Shown here one piece after another: positions 19,645 through 29,382 of a stretch of DNA of 64,000 nt (the first letter of the stretch is position 1; each line of letters begins with the position of its first letter). Origin of the DNA: Bradyrhizobium sp. LLZ17 (lineage in GTDB: Bacteria; Pseudomonadota; Alphaproteobacteria; Rhizobiales; Xanthobacteraceae); contig NZ_CP165734.1 of NCBI RefSeq assembly GCF_041200145.1, positions 4,836,001-4,900,000 of the forward strand. The letters are read 5' to 3'. The translations under genes and the position numbers were made by a program. Below the pieces are notes generated by a model that was not told where the DNA came from, made no database searches, and worked only from the letters and a program-made list of their open reading frames with translations.

Positions 19645-20601
19645 ATGGATATCCGCGCACCCGAGCAGCAGTATAATCCCTACCGCGTCTATACGCGCGA
19701 GGAGTGGGCGCGACTGCGCGACGACACGCCGATGACGCTGGAGCCGGGCGAGTTCGACCGGCTGCGTTCGCTGCACGACCGCCTCGACTTGCAGGAGGTG
19801 GAGGACATTTACCTGCCGCTGTCGCGCCTGCTCTCGATCTATGTCGACGCGATGCAGCGGCTGTACTACGCGGAGCGCCAGTTCCTCAACATCCGCGACC
19901 GCAAGATGCCCTACATCATCGGCGTCGCCGGGTCGGTGGCGGTCGGAAAATCCACCACGGCGCGCGTGCTCCAGGCGCTGCTGGCGCGCTGGTCGCCGCG
20001 ACCCAAGGTCGAGCTGATCACCACCGACGGATTTCTCTATCCCAACGCCGTGCTCGACCGGCAGGGGATCATGCAGAAAAAGGGTTTTCCCGAGAGCTAC
20101 GATCTGCCGCTGCTGCTCAGCTTCCTGTCCGACATCAAGGCCGGACGCCGCCATGTCCGCGCGCCGGTCTATTCGCATCTGACCTACGATATCGTGCCGA
20201 ACCAGTGGGTCGAGATCGACCAGCCCGATATCCTGATCGTCGAGGGCGTCAACGTGCTGCAAACCGGCAAGCTGCCGCGTGACGGCAAGGCGGTGCCGGT
20301 CGTTTCCGACTTTTTCGATTTCTCGGTCTATATCGACGCCGAGGAAGCCGCGCTGCGGCGCTGGTACATCAAGCGCTTCCTGGCGCTGCGCGACACCGCT
20401 TTCACCAATCCAAAGTCCTATTTCAACCGCTATGCGCTGTTGTCCGACGAGGAGGCCACCGCCACCGCCACCGCGATCTGGGAGCGCACCAACCTCGCCA
20501 ATCTCGAGGATAACATCCTGCCGACGCGCCCGCGCGCGACGCTGATCCTGAAGAAGGGCGCGGATCACGTGGTGGAGAGCGTCGCGCTGCGAAGGCTGTA
20601 G
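19645..20601 (+). CDS. coaA: Type I pantothenate kinase
   Basis: The 318-residue protein starts [20 protein letters not shown]. The P-loop is [17 protein letters not shown] near residues 93-109; other family motifs are [12 protein letters not shown] and [10 protein letters not shown]. It phosphorylates pantothenate in the first committed step of coenzyme A synthesis and is typically feedback-inhibited by CoA. It ends the his run. A complex inverted repeat follows the stop codon. Confidence 0.96.
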   Translation: MDIRAPEQQYNPYRVYTREEWARLRDDTPMTLEPGEFDRLRSLHDRLDLQEVEDIYLPLSRLLSIYVDAMQRLYYAERQFLNIRDRKMPYIIGVAGSVAVGKSTTARVLQALLARWSPRPKVELITTDGFLYPNAVLDRQGIMQKKGFPESYDLPLLLSFLSDIKAGRRHVRAPVYSHLTYDIVPNQWVEIDQPDILIVEGVNVLQTGKLPRDGKAVPVVSDFFDFSVYIDAEEAALRRWYIKRFLALRDTAFTNPKSYFNRYALLSDEEATATATAIWERTNLANLEDNILPTRPRATLILKKGADHVVESVALRRL

Positions 20602-20612
20602 GCCACGGTCTG

Positions 20613-20709
20613 GTAGGGTGGGCAAAGGCGCGCTCTTCGCGCGCCGTGCCCACCATCTCTCCGCCCGCTGAGTGTAAATGGTGGGCACGCTGCGCTTTGC
20701 CCACCCTAC
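20613..20709. repeat. Long inverted repeat downstream of coaA
   Basis: GTAGGGTGGGCAAAG at 20613-20627 is matched by CTTTGCCCACCCTAC at 20695-20709. An inner pair, GTGCCCACCAT (20646-20656) and ATGGTGGGCAC (20678-20688), nests inside. A dispersed repeat of this type is common between genes in Bradyrhizobium-like genomes. It separates convergent coaA and the hybrid kinase and may act as a terminator. A further CATTGC/GCAATG palindrome lies near 20790-20830. Confidence 0.88.
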
Positions 20710-20840
20710 GGCACCTTTGATCGCGGCTACACCACCCAAATGCCGCGACGCCTGAAGGTTGTGACGCCTGAAGGTTGTGACGCCCACGCCGTCATTGCTT
20801 CGTCGCAAGAGCTCCTCGCAATGACGATGGAGAGACTCTT

Positions 20841-23066
20841 CTACACCACCAGATGCCGTGCCGCCGCGAGTCCGGCCAGCGCTTCTTCCAGCTTGTCGCG
20901 ATCGAGCGGCTTGATCAAAAATCCATTCATGCCGGCCTCGAAACAGGCATAGCGATCCTCGACCAGCGTATTCGCGGTGAGTGCCAGGATCGGCGTGTGG
21001 CGGCCGCCTGTGGTGGCCTCGTGGGCGCGGATGCGCTTGGTCGCTTCGATGCCGTCGAGCTGCGGCATCTGGATGTCCATCAGCACGAGATCATAGGGCG
21101 TACCGGCCGAGCTCGCTGCGAGCCAGGATTCCAGCGCCACCTCGCCATGGACCGCGATAACGACGCTATGGCCGAGCTTGGTCAGCAGCGATCGCATCAA
21201 CAGTGCGTTGATCTCATTGTCTTCGGCGACGAGAATCGACAGGCGCTCCACCGGGGTTGCGACCGCGGCGGGTTCGACGGGCTCCGGCGCGAGATCGGGC
21301 GAGGCGATCTCCGGCGCGAGCGCCAGGCGCGCAGCGAGCGACGCCGCACGCAGCGGCTTCACCAGAAAGCCGGTGAAGGCCTCCGCGATTTTTTCATGGC
21401 GCGAGCCTGATGTCAGCAACACCAGTCGCTGTGATGCATGAGCGCGGGCGACCTCGCCCAGGCGATCGGCGACACTGGTTCCGATCGCACGATCGATCAG
21501 AACCGCATGCCATGAGCGTTCGGGCAGCAGCGCTTCGGCCACGGTCGCATCGGCCACCAGGCAGGTCTGGCCGCCCCAGCGCTCCAGCCGGCGTGCGATC
21601 AGCGATGCTTCGATGCCGTCGGCCACCACCAGGATCGACTTGCCGCTGAGGTCGGGACTCGGGAATGCGGTTTGTCCTGCGCCGGCTTGCGATGGCGAAA
21701 GCGCGATCGCGACCTCGAAGGTCGCCCCTTTGCCCGGTTCGCTCGTCAAAGTGATGCGGCCGCCCATGCGCTTGACGATGCGCTCGCTGATGGCAAGGCC
21801 GAGCCCGGTGCCGCCATAGGTGCGCGCGACCCGCTCGTCGGCCTGCTCGAATTCGCGGAAAATGCGTGACTGCGCCTCGGGCGCGATGCCGATCCCGGTG
21901 TCGCGTACCAGAAAGCTGATCTCGTTCGGCCAGATGCCGGGCTCGACGATCAGCGCGACACCGCCGCTCGCGGTGAACTTGATGGCGTTGCCGGCGAGAT
22001 TGAGCAGCACCTGGCGCAGCCGGCCGGCATCGCCGCTGACCTCGAGCGGCAGGCGTTCGTCGATGTAAGCCGCGATCTCGAGATTTTTGGCTTGCGCGCG
22101 CGGCGCCAGCAGCTCGGTGATGTCCTCGATCAAGGCCGTGAGCGCGAACGGACGCTGCTCGAGGTCAAGCTTGCCGGCCTCGATCTTGGAATAGTCGAGC
22201 AGCTCCTCGATCAGCGCCATCAAGGCCTCGCCCGAGGTTTTCACGGCCCTCGCATAGGTCGCCTGCTCCGGCGTGAGCGTGGTGTCGAGCAGCAGCCCGC
22301 CCATGCCGATGATGCCGTTCAGCGGCGTGCGGATCTCGTGCGAGGCCATCGCGAGGAAGCGCGATTTGGCGCGGTTGGCGGCGTCGGCCTGGTCGCGCGC
22401 GTCCGAGAGCGCACGCTCGGTCTCGGTGCGGTCGGTAACGTCGCGTCCGACGCTCTGCAATTCGGCGGGCTGGCCGGCATCGTGTCGGACGAGGCCCTCG
22501 CGCCAAGCAATCCAGCGCGCTCCCACAAGCGTTGCGATCTTCTGGTCGTGGATGCGCGTGCCGTTGCTTTCGCGCGCGCTGTCACCCTGCTCCAGCACGT
22601 CAAAATCGAAGCGCGTGCCGACCAGTGCGCCGCGCGCTCGTCCGGCCAGCGCACAATAGGCGTCGTTGGCAAAGGTGATGCGGCCCTGATGGTCGCGCAG
22701 CACGATCAGGTCGCCCTGCGATTCGAACAGGCTGCGGGCGCGCTCTTCGGCTTCCTTCAGCTCCCAATTGCGATCGATCAGCACGTCGTTGTGGGTGGCG
22801 AGCGTGCGCAGCCGCTTGTTGACGAAACGCAACCGCATACTGAGCGTGGCGAGACCGAGGCAGGCGAGCGCGAACAGGAAGCTCGCGCCGATCGCGAACG
22901 CGTTGGGGTCGTAGCCGGATGTCTCGGACCGGCTGCCGGCGATGAAGCCATAGGCGCCGCCGAACGTCGCCGAGAAGATCATGAAGGAGCGGATCGCGAA
23001 CGCGATCCTGGGATGGCGACGCCTGAAGCGGCGCATGTGCACCTTGATCCGGAACGTCCGATCCAT
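20841..23066 (-). CDS. Membrane-bound hybrid histidine kinase with C-terminal receiver
   Basis: The protein has about 741 residues from MDRTFRIKVHMRRF. Two N-terminal membrane helices are followed by a PAS domain (LIVLRDHQGRITFANDAYCA) and a HisKA domain with the phosphorylated histidine in SHEIRTPLNGIIG. The HATPase has N box NAIKF and G boxes DTGIGI and GGTGLGLAIS. A first receiver-like segment is degenerate. The last domain is a full receiver with AEDNEIN, LVLMDIQMPQLDG, LTAN and LIKPLD. It may phosphorylate its own receiver and then a phosphotransfer protein. The input signal is unknown, and no cognate regulator lies beside it. Confidence 0.92.
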   Translation of the reverse strand: MDRTFRIKVHMRRFRRRHPRIAFAIRSFMIFSATFGGAYGFIAGSRSETSGYDPNAFAIGASFLFALACLGLATLSMRLRFVNKRLRTLATHNDVLIDRNWELKEAEERARSLFESQGDLIVLRDHQGRITFANDAYCALAGRARGALVGTRFDFDVLEQGDSARESNGTRIHDQKIATLVGARWIAWREGLVRHDAGQPAELQSVGRDVTDRTETERALSDARDQADAANRAKSRFLAMASHEIRTPLNGIIGMGGLLLDTTLTPEQATYARAVKTSGEALMALIEELLDYSKIEAGKLDLEQRPFALTALIEDITELLAPRAQAKNLEIAAYIDERLPLEVSGDAGRLRQVLLNLAGNAIKFTASGGVALIVEPGIWPNEISFLVRDTGIGIAPEAQSRIFREFEQADERVARTYGGTGLGLAISERIVKRMGGRITLTSEPGKGATFEVAIALSPSQAGAGQTAFPSPDLSGKSILVVADGIEASLIARRLERWGGQTCLVADATVAEALLPERSWHAVLIDRAIGTSVADRLGEVARAHASQRLVLLTSGSRHEKIAEAFTGFLVKPLRAASLAARLALAPEIASPDLAPEPVEPAAVATPVERLSILVAEDNEINALLMRSLLTKLGHSVVIAVHGEVALESWLAASSAGTPYDLVLMDIQMPQLDGIEATKRIRAHEATTGGRHTPILALTANTLVEDRYACFEAGMNGFLIKPLDRDKLEEALAGLAAARHLVV

Positions 23067-23172
23067 CGTCACCGACCCCGACTCTAAACTCTTTGACGAT
23101 GTCCCGCCGACGTTGCGAACAGTTTGAGGTTTGGAGCCCGCCTCCAAACAGGATTGACGAGACGTTAACGCC

Positions 23173-23640
23173 TCAGAGCGAGGCGGCCTGGAGGTGGTGG
23201 AGGCCGCCATGGGCGCCGACGATCAAGGCCGCGGCGTCCCTCTGCGAAAACGTCTTCGAGCGCACATAGATGCGGTAGTCGGCCGGGCCTTCGCTGGAGA
23301 GATAGATCGTCGGCCGGCCGCCGCCCGATTGTTCGGAAATCGCGACGAGGCGCGTCGCGGGATTGGCCTGGCAGGCACCCGGCTCCTCGCTCTCGCCGTC
23401 GTCGACCACGACAAAATCCGCCACGTCGGCGTCGTCGGTGATCTGCACCCGCACGGTCGCCTGCGCAGGATCGTCGGTGAAGGCGACCTGGATCCCGGCG
23501 GTCCAGAACAGGGATGTGAGCTCGACCGAGGTTTCGCCCAGCGCGATGCAGGGATGCGAGACCGATCCGATTTCGCTGCGGGCGAAGACTGCCGCGGCCA
23601 ACAGGGGAACAACCGACGACAGGATCTTAAAACGCAACAT
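23173..23640 (-). CDS. Small secreted protein of unknown function
   Basis: The 155-residue protein has an N-terminal signal sequence (MLRFKILSSVVPLLAAAVFA). The mature part has two cysteines and the phrases AQATVRVQITDDADVADFVVVDD and YIYVRSKTF-like YRIYVRSKTFSQRDAAALIVGAH. I do not recognise a named domain; orthologues are typically annotated hypothetical in Bradyrhizobium. It is upstream of the hybrid kinase on the same strand, so a link to its sensing function is possible but unproven. Confidence 0.75.
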   Translation of the reverse strand: MLRFKILSSVVPLLAAAVFARSEIGSVSHPCIALGETSVELTSLFWTAGIQVAFTDDPAQATVRVQITDDADVADFVVVDDGESEEPGACQANPATRLVAISEQSGGGRPTIYLSSEGPADYRIYVRSKTFSQRDAAALIVGAHGGLHHLQAASL

Positions 23641-23771
23641 GACACTCTACTCGCCAAGTACTCGCCAAGGCCCGGAAAGCTCGTATGGGAACTCACACAC
23701 GCAGCTCTTGGGCCTTATGGTTTGCAGAGCGTAAAGGAAACTCGTTACCGCCGGGTTGACGCGCGTATCGT

Positions 23772-24670
23772 TCACGCGAGCTGCCGCACATCCTCCGCGA
23801 GTGCGCGGTAGGACAGCGCTTCGGCCAGATGCAGCCGGCCGATCCTGTCGGCGCCGTCGAGGTCGGCGAGCGTGCGCGCCACCCGCAGCACGCGGTGATA
23901 GCCGCGCGCCGATAGCCGCATGGTCTCGGCAGCATCGCGCAACAGCTTGGCGCCTTGCGCATCGGGCTTGGCGATCTCCTCCAGCACCGAGGCGGGCGCC
24001 TCGGCATTGGTGCGGACCTGCGGCAGGCCAGCATCCGCGTAGCGCGCTATTTGGATGTCGCGCGCCGCCGCCACGCGTGCTGCGACTTCGGCTGAGCCCT
24101 CCGCCGGCGGCGGCAGGATCAGGTCCGCCGCGGTCACCGCCGGCACCTCGATGCGCAAATCGATCCGGTCCATCAGCGGGCCGGAGATGCGGGACTGGTA
24201 GTCACCCGTGCAGCGATCGACGCGGCCGCGCTTGCAGGCATAGCCGGGCTCGAACGCATTGCCGCAGCGGCAGGGATTCATCGCCGCGACCAGCATGAAG
24301 CGGGCAGGGTAGGTGACGCGGTGATTGGCGCGGGAGACCGAGACCTCGCCGTTCTCCAGCGGCTGGCGCAGCGAATCCAGCACGCGCGGATCGAACTCCG
24401 GCAGCTCGTCGAGAAACAGCACGCCCTGGTGTGCCAGCGAGATCTCGCCGGGCTTCGCGCGCGCGCCGCCGCCGGTGAGCGCGGCCATGCTGGCGGAATG
24501 ATGCGGGCTGCGAAACGGCCGCCGCGACGTCAGCGCGCCGCCCTCGATCTCGCCGGCGACGGACGCGATCATCGAGACCTCGAGCAATTCCCCGGGCGAC
24601 AGCGGCGGCAGGATCGAGGGCAGGCGCGCCGCCAGCATCGATTTGCCGGCGCCGGGCGCGCCGATCATGA
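23772..24670 (-). pseudogene. comM: yifB/comM, 3' part, separated from its start by the island
   Basis: About 299 codons encode the AAA+ C-terminal part of YifB/ComM: Walker A GAPGAGKS, Walker B LFLDELPEF, the four-cysteine motif MNPCRCGN...YACKRG...DRCTGDY, and the C-terminal Mg-chelatase-like domain. The coding frame enters from island sequence as LIVHHILMIGAPG. The matching 5' part ends HHLL at 55,955. Joined, the halves give a protein of about 511 residues, the normal length. ComM-type helicases promote branch migration in transformation. The native function is presumably lost while the island is present. Confidence 0.93.
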
Positions 24671-24690
24671 GGATATGGTGGACAATTAAA
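24664..24690. other. Island right-hand attachment junction within yifB (next to the integrase gene)
   Basis: Core yifB coding sequence (CTCATGATCGGC, minus strand) gives way to A+T-rich island DNA (ATTTAATTGTCC). Compared with the other junction near 55,955, only a few bases match on the plus strand (GGATATGGTG versus GCAGATGATG). Very short shared cores are usual for serine integrases. The exact crossover dinucleotide cannot be fixed from one genome. Confidence 0.65.
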
Positions 24691-24707
24691 TTACTAAATG
24701 TTAATAA

Positions 24708-26435
24708 ATGCAGATGGTTATAGCTCATCAATCGATCCGCCCGAAAGCCTTTTCCTACGTCCGGATGTCTACCGACCTTCAGCTAAAGGGCGATAGCCTT
24801 CGCCGTCAGCGTGAAGCCTCCCGGAAATACGCCGAACGGCACGGCTTGGAGCTGGTCGACGACGACCGTTGGCATGACATCGGTGTCTCCGCCTACTCCG
24901 GCAAAAATATCGCGTCAGGAAGGTTCGGAGAGTTCTTGGAGGCTGTTCGGGCAGGCGAGGTCGAAAAGGGCTCATACCTACTCGTCGAGATCATTCGACC
25001 GGATGAGCCGTCAGGAGCCGATGGTAGCCCTGAAGCCTTTCATGGAGATCGTCGAGGCAGGCCTGATTCTGGTCACGCTGGACGATGAGCGCGTCTTCTC
25101 GGGCAAGATCAGTTTCGAAGACCTGATTATTTCGATTGCCAAGATGAGCCGGGCGAATGAGGAATCAGCTCGCAAGAGCGATCGGCTGTCCCAAGCCTGG
25201 AAGGCAAAACGGTCCGTCATCGGTCAGAAGAAGCTGACCGCAAGGTGTCCAAGTTGGCTGCGCCTGACCTCGGATCGGATGGGTTTTGAGGTGGCGGAGG
25301 ACCATGCTGCCGTGGTTCGCCGGATTTTCGATGAGGCTGCATCTGGAATCGGTACGTTCACGATCGTTCGCCGGTTGAACGAGGAGGGCATACCGACATT
25401 CACCGGCAAAGGAGGGTGGCAGAACTCGACCGTCAATAAAATTTTGAGTGGCGCAGCGGCGGTTGGGACGTTCCAGCCCAATCGCATGGAAGGTGGCAAG
25501 CGGACGCCCGACGGAGATCCGATCCGCAACTACTTCCCGCGCATTGTGTCCCAGGTCGTGTTCGAGGCAGCACAACGCGGCCGGCTGGAACGAAAGACAA
25601 AACCTGAGCAGGGCCGAAAGGGTAGCGGTGGACCTAAGGGCAAGCATTTCACCAATTTGTTTTCGAAGCTGGCGGTCTGCGACTACTGCGGCAAGCCAAT
25701 GCACTATCAAAACAAAGGCACGCCACCAAAGGGGCAGTCGTACCTCGTGTGCTCAAAGGCACTCCGCAACGATGGCTGCGAGATGATAGGTCGTTGGCGC
25801 TATGATCAGTTCGAGATCGACGTTCTTGTCCTTCGTCGAACAGCTTGATCTGGCTTCGCTGGTGCGGTCGAGCGAACATTCGAGCAAAAGAAGCGAACTC
25901 GCCTTCCAGATCGAGGCCGTCGAAGGGAGAATCAACCTTCTTCAGGAAAAGGTGCGACGTGCCATTGATACCAGCGTCGAGCTGGCAGATTTTTCGCAGC
26001 GAGATTCTTGCGGAAATCGTCAAGAAGGGAGAGCACGAGCTAATCGGAGCAAAAAAGGCGAGACAGCAATTGCGCCATGAGATTGCGATCCTCGACCAGA
26101 CGGCATTGACGTATTACCAGCACCCGGACCAGGTTGCGGGGCTGATCGAGCGTGTCCGGGCCGCCAGAGGCGGAGATGTGTACAAGCTTCGTGCCCAAAT
26201 AGCCTCAAGGCTGCAATCACTGATCAGTCGGCTGCGCCTGACCGTGGACCCCGACACTCAGCGATTCGAGGTGGTCTTCCGAGATGGTCAGGGCATGACG
26301 CTGTTCGTCGATCCTGATGACCCGGCGAAATTCATCCAGAAGGTCAGCGGGAAGGCACCGGATTTCGACGCGCTTTGCGCTGATGGCACCGTTGTCCAAC
26401 TGCCGGCCGACGAACCAGCTTTGGGGGAGAAATAA
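24708..26435 (+). pseudogene. Large serine integrase of the island, three frameshifts
   Basis: The N-terminal resolvase domain has the catalytic serine in SYVRMSTDLQ and the phrase ASRKYAERHGLELVDDD. The recombinase domain (GFEVAEDHAAVVRRIFDEA, NEEGIPTFTGKGGWQNSTV), the zinc ribbon (CDYCGKPMHYQ...CSKALRNDGC) and a coiled-coil C-terminus follow. The coding frame steps by +1 near 24,990 (extra A in GAGATCATTC), near 25,835 and near 25,990, so no full protein is made as written. Its position at the junction marks it as the enzyme that inserted the island into yifB. Whether the frameshifts are decay or read errors is open. Confidence 0.88.
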
Positions 26436-26528
26436 GAGGCCGCAATTCAAAATCGGAGTGAATCGAACGTCAGCTTCCTCGAATGCCGCCGGAAAGTAAG
26501 GACCTCAACACCAAGTTGTTCGATCGCC

Positions 26529-27206
26529 TTATCGATCGAGATCGTTTGCCCGGCGAGGCAAGACTAAAATCTTCCGATGTGACCGGCCCAATAATTTCTC
26601 GTAGAGAAACAACTGGCCGATCCCACGTTGGATATCCGATGCGTCCGGGGTCACTTTGATTTCGAACAAAATGGGGGTGTTGCCGATCGTTCGCAAATCA
26701 GGACCCCATCTACCCACGCGACTATTTGAGTGACGAACGTTTAGCCCGTCAAGAAGCGCTACCAGCGCGTGCCATACGGGGCCATGCTGGCGTTTAACCT
26801 TTCTAGCGGCTTGCGGTCCCACATGGTAACTCCCCACAGGCTCAGGGAAGCTCTTCTCCGCATTTAGGACAGCTTGATCTTGCTTCGCGGCCGCAGCTCC
26901 CAACGAGTAATGGACACGAACCCGACGGCACTCCGCGACAAAAGCCCACATCTGATCTTGCAACATTCGAAAGGATGTATCGATGTTCGCTACAGGCAGA
27001 TATTTCGCGATCGATCCATCGGAAAACCTGACGTCAACTCGTTTCATGGAGGATGATCGGTCGAACTGATCTTCGGAAATGTGGGCCCTTAGGATGGACA
27101 TCCTACCACCGTGAAGAATCCAGCGTGAGCCGTCGGGCGCGGTGGCAATCACTCCCTGCATTGCCTTAATCCGTGCGCCGTGGGGAGGATTGATTTCAAC
27201 AATCAT
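26529..27206 (-). CDS. PD-(D/E)XK nuclease-like protein
   Basis: The 225-residue product has a C-terminal PD-(D/E)XK pattern: GPDLRTIGNTPILFEIKV, with Asp, Glu and Lys properly spaced, followed by QRGIGQLFLYEKLL and KILVLP. This is the core of restriction-like or Card1/Can1-like nuclease folds. The N-terminal part (MIVEINPPHGARIKAMQG) is unrecognised. It overlaps the next upstream gene by ATGA. The frame extends sensibly upstream of this ATG (EPSDLRKN), so the two may originally be one protein of about 335 residues split by a frameshift. A defence role is plausible given the island. Confidence 0.65.
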   Translation of the reverse strand: MIVEINPPHGARIKAMQGVIATAPDGSRWILHGGRMSILRAHISEDQFDRSSSMKRVDVRFSDGSIAKYLPVANIDTSFRMLQDQMWAFVAECRRVRVHYSLGAAAAKQDQAVLNAEKSFPEPVGSYHVGPQAARKVKRQHGPVWHALVALLDGLNVRHSNSRVGRWGPDLRTIGNTPILFEIKVTPDASDIQRGIGQLFLYEKLLGRSHRKILVLPRRANDLDR

Positions 27207-27535
27207 GTTCTTGCGGAGATCAGACGGCTCGACTCGAATGGATTCCAGTAACGATAGTGTCCATTATCTTTTTTGAACTCTAGAAAGTGCCCCCAGAAGC
27301 CCAGGCGGGCGATCCAAAAAGTGTTTGCCCCCAAACCCGATATTGGCTCTGCGTCGCGGGAGAAGTTTGAACGCCAATCGTGCATAGCCTTCCGGACTAC
27401 GAGCGGGTTCTCCACAGCTACAAAAACTTTGTTCATGCCAAGCTTCTCAGAAACAAATTTAAAGCCATTATCAATCGCTTTCCAAGATCCATCTATACAA
27501 CCTTGGACCGCGAAGATGGAGTTGGCAACGAGCAC
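27203..27535 (-). CDS. Hypothetical protein, partner or N-terminal part of the PD-(D/E)XK protein
   Basis: The product has 110 residues from a GTG start with weak ribosome site (MLVANSIFAVQGCIDGSWKA). No domain was recognised. It includes FWIARLGFWGHFLEFKKDNGHYRYWN, which reads naturally into the upstream extension of the following frame (SIRVEPSDLRKN). It is either translationally coupled to the nuclease-like gene through ATGA or fused to it by an indel near 27,235. It is divergent from the membrane protein at 27,559. Confidence 0.5.
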   Translation of the reverse strand: MLVANSIFAVQGCIDGSWKAIDNGFKFVSEKLGMNKVFVAVENPLVVRKAMHDWRSNFSRDAEPISGLGANTFWIARLGFWGHFLEFKKDNGHYRYWNPFESSRLISART

Positions 27536-27558
27536 GCCTATGCACGCGGAAGGAGCAC

Positions 27559-28203
27559 ATGTTGAGCGATCCTTGGGCCTTTGGCTGGACCCAGCTATTC
27601 ACTCTGGCGGGGCTGATCATGTCAGCAGTGATATCATTCCTCGGCCTCCGGACGTTCGGAAAATGGAAGCGCGAGAAGCTCGAAGAGCGACGGCTTGAGA
27701 TTGCGTACGACGCTCTCACGATCGCGTACGGATCGGAGATGGTCTTCGATGACATTCGCCGGCGGTTGGTCCGCGAGTACGAATGGGCGGATATGCCAAA
27801 GGAAGGATTGAGCGAGACGGAAGCCGAGCGTCGCCGGTCCTTCTATGGCATTATCAAGCGCATGGAGAGGCATAACGGCTTCTTCGAGCGCGTCCTCGTA
27901 CTCCAGCCCAAATTCATGGCTGTCTTCGGAAAGCATACAGAGGCGATCTTCCAGAAACTCCACAAGGCCCGGAATAGCATCCAGGTAGCGGTCGAAATCC
28001 TGATCGAAGTGGACGAGCCGAAGACTGGGACTGAAGAATGGGATCTTGTGCTTCAGATGCGCTCCGATATTTGGGACCATTCGAGCTCCGGGGTTAAAGA
28101 GCCCAAGCGCGTGACCAAGATGTTGGAGGAATTCAGGGGCGACATAGAGGCGCTTTGCAGCCCGCTCACAAACGAGGAGTACAAGAAGGATAGAAGCTCG
28201 TAG
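27559..28203 (+). CDS. Single-span membrane protein of unknown function
   Basis: The 214-residue protein starts at ATG after GGAAGGAG. One membrane helix (about residues 10-30, LFTLAGLIMSAVISFLGL) is followed by a long charged, mostly helical cytoplasmic region (KWKREKLEERRLEIAYDALTI). No named domain was recognised. It is divergent from the PD-(D/E)XK-like pair with a 23-bp gap, so the promoters overlap. Membrane-anchored helical proteins beside nucleases are a common layout in defence islands, but the function here is unknown. Confidence 0.7.
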   Translation: MLSDPWAFGWTQLFTLAGLIMSAVISFLGLRTFGKWKREKLEERRLEIAYDALTIAYGSEMVFDDIRRRLVREYEWADMPKEGLSETEAERRRSFYGIIKRMERHNGFFERVLVLQPKFMAVFGKHTEAIFQKLHKARNSIQVAVEILIEVDEPKTGTEEWDLVLQMRSDIWDHSSSGVKEPKRVTKMLEEFRGDIEALCSPLTNEEYKKDRSS

Positions 28204-28527
28204 GGGGATCCTGCGTTCAGTACGATCTGGAGACGCTATGCTCGGGCGAATATCGCCCGGCAAATACATCTGAGATCAGTGCGCGCTGCATACGATGCCG
28301 AGGTCCAAACACCCTAAACCGCACCGAGATGAAGACTAGGTAATAGGGATTCTCAAAAAGGTCACTCAGGATCTTAATTTCCCCCGTTGGGGAAACTACG
28401 GAGTCGGGTCAGATAGTTCTTGATCGCCTTTGGACCGCATCAAGTGATGCCACTGCTCGAATGGCCCTATCATGACAGAGTACCACGATCGTCCATCCCG
28501 AATATTCCGGCCCCTAAAAGATTGCCC
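28204..28527. other. Gene-free island stretch
   Basis: The 324 bp between a plus-strand and a minus-strand gene end hold only short frames without ribosome sites. No hairpin, repeat or RNA gene was recognised. Confidence 0.5.
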
Positions 28528-29115
28528 TCAGAAGAAGTACAATGGTCCCTCGCGCGTCACGGTTTTGACCGACAGCCCATCGAGGGTGCATCGATACTCA
28601 GCGGCCCATCGCTTCACACCCGAGAACGTATCGCTTGCGCTCTCAGCGACGATCGATATCTCGACTGGGTAACGCCGAAGCGCTGCGATCTGTCTCGTCT
28701 CGTGGTCATCCTTGTTCAAAATAACGCTTGGCCTGCCCGTGGATGCGTTCATAGCTGAGTCCATTGCCGTGAGGTTTCTCAGGTCATCCGCATCGTAATC
28801 CGGAAAGTAAACAGCGAACGAAGGCTTTGAGCCCGTGGTGGCAATTTTTTCACCGATCTTTTGGCGGCAGTCTCGAACCAGAGACTTCAGACGTTCGTCA
28901 GATGCCTGACTGACCGCAGCTCGTCCTTCATCTCTCTGCTTTTTCTCTTCCAATGCTTTGCGCGCCGCTTCTGCTGTCTTAGCCGCTTCGGCCTGCTTCT
29001 GCTGTTCTAATAATAGCTCCCTCTCTCTCCGTTGGGTCTCCAGATATTGCGGGATTTGCCAAACAAGAAATCCGACGAACGAAACAACGGCGAAGATGGA
29101 AGCGATTTTCTTCAT
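28528..29115 (-). CDS. Membrane-anchored coiled-coil protein of unknown function
   Basis: The protein has 195 residues from MKKIASIFAVVSFVGFLVWQ, a signal-anchor. A charged heptad-like helix follows (ELLLEQQKQAEAAKTAEAARK and onwards to about residue 65). The C-terminal globular part contains PSFAVYFPDYDADDLRNLTAMDSAMN, one DCR cysteine and one YRCTLDG cysteine. The upstream in-frame extension lacks a good start. The function is unknown. Confidence 0.65.
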   Translation of the reverse strand: MKKIASIFAVVSFVGFLVWQIPQYLETQRRERELLLEQQKQAEAAKTAEAARKALEEKKQRDEGRAAVSQASDERLKSLVRDCRQKIGEKIATTGSKPSFAVYFPDYDADDLRNLTAMDSAMNASTGRPSVILNKDDHETRQIAALRRYPVEISIVAESASDTFSGVKRWAAEYRCTLDGLSVKTVTREGPLYFF

Positions 29116-29382
29116 TATACAATCACCCGCGAAACAATGTTCAGCCATTCTGAGCAAAGATTCGTTCAGGGGAAATGCAACTATTTGGCGATGCACGTGG
29201 CGACGCTGAGAAGATGGGCCCTTGTTGACAGCTGCAGCACGCAAAGACGTCTAGCTGGAAATTTGGACACCTAGACCTGAGGGTGATCCGGCTGGAAAAC
29301 AAGTCACGCCGCGCGATGACGATCTCCGCGCGCCCCTGCCAGCTCATGCGACCTTAGTGGGCGTACGAGGTTGCTGCACCCG

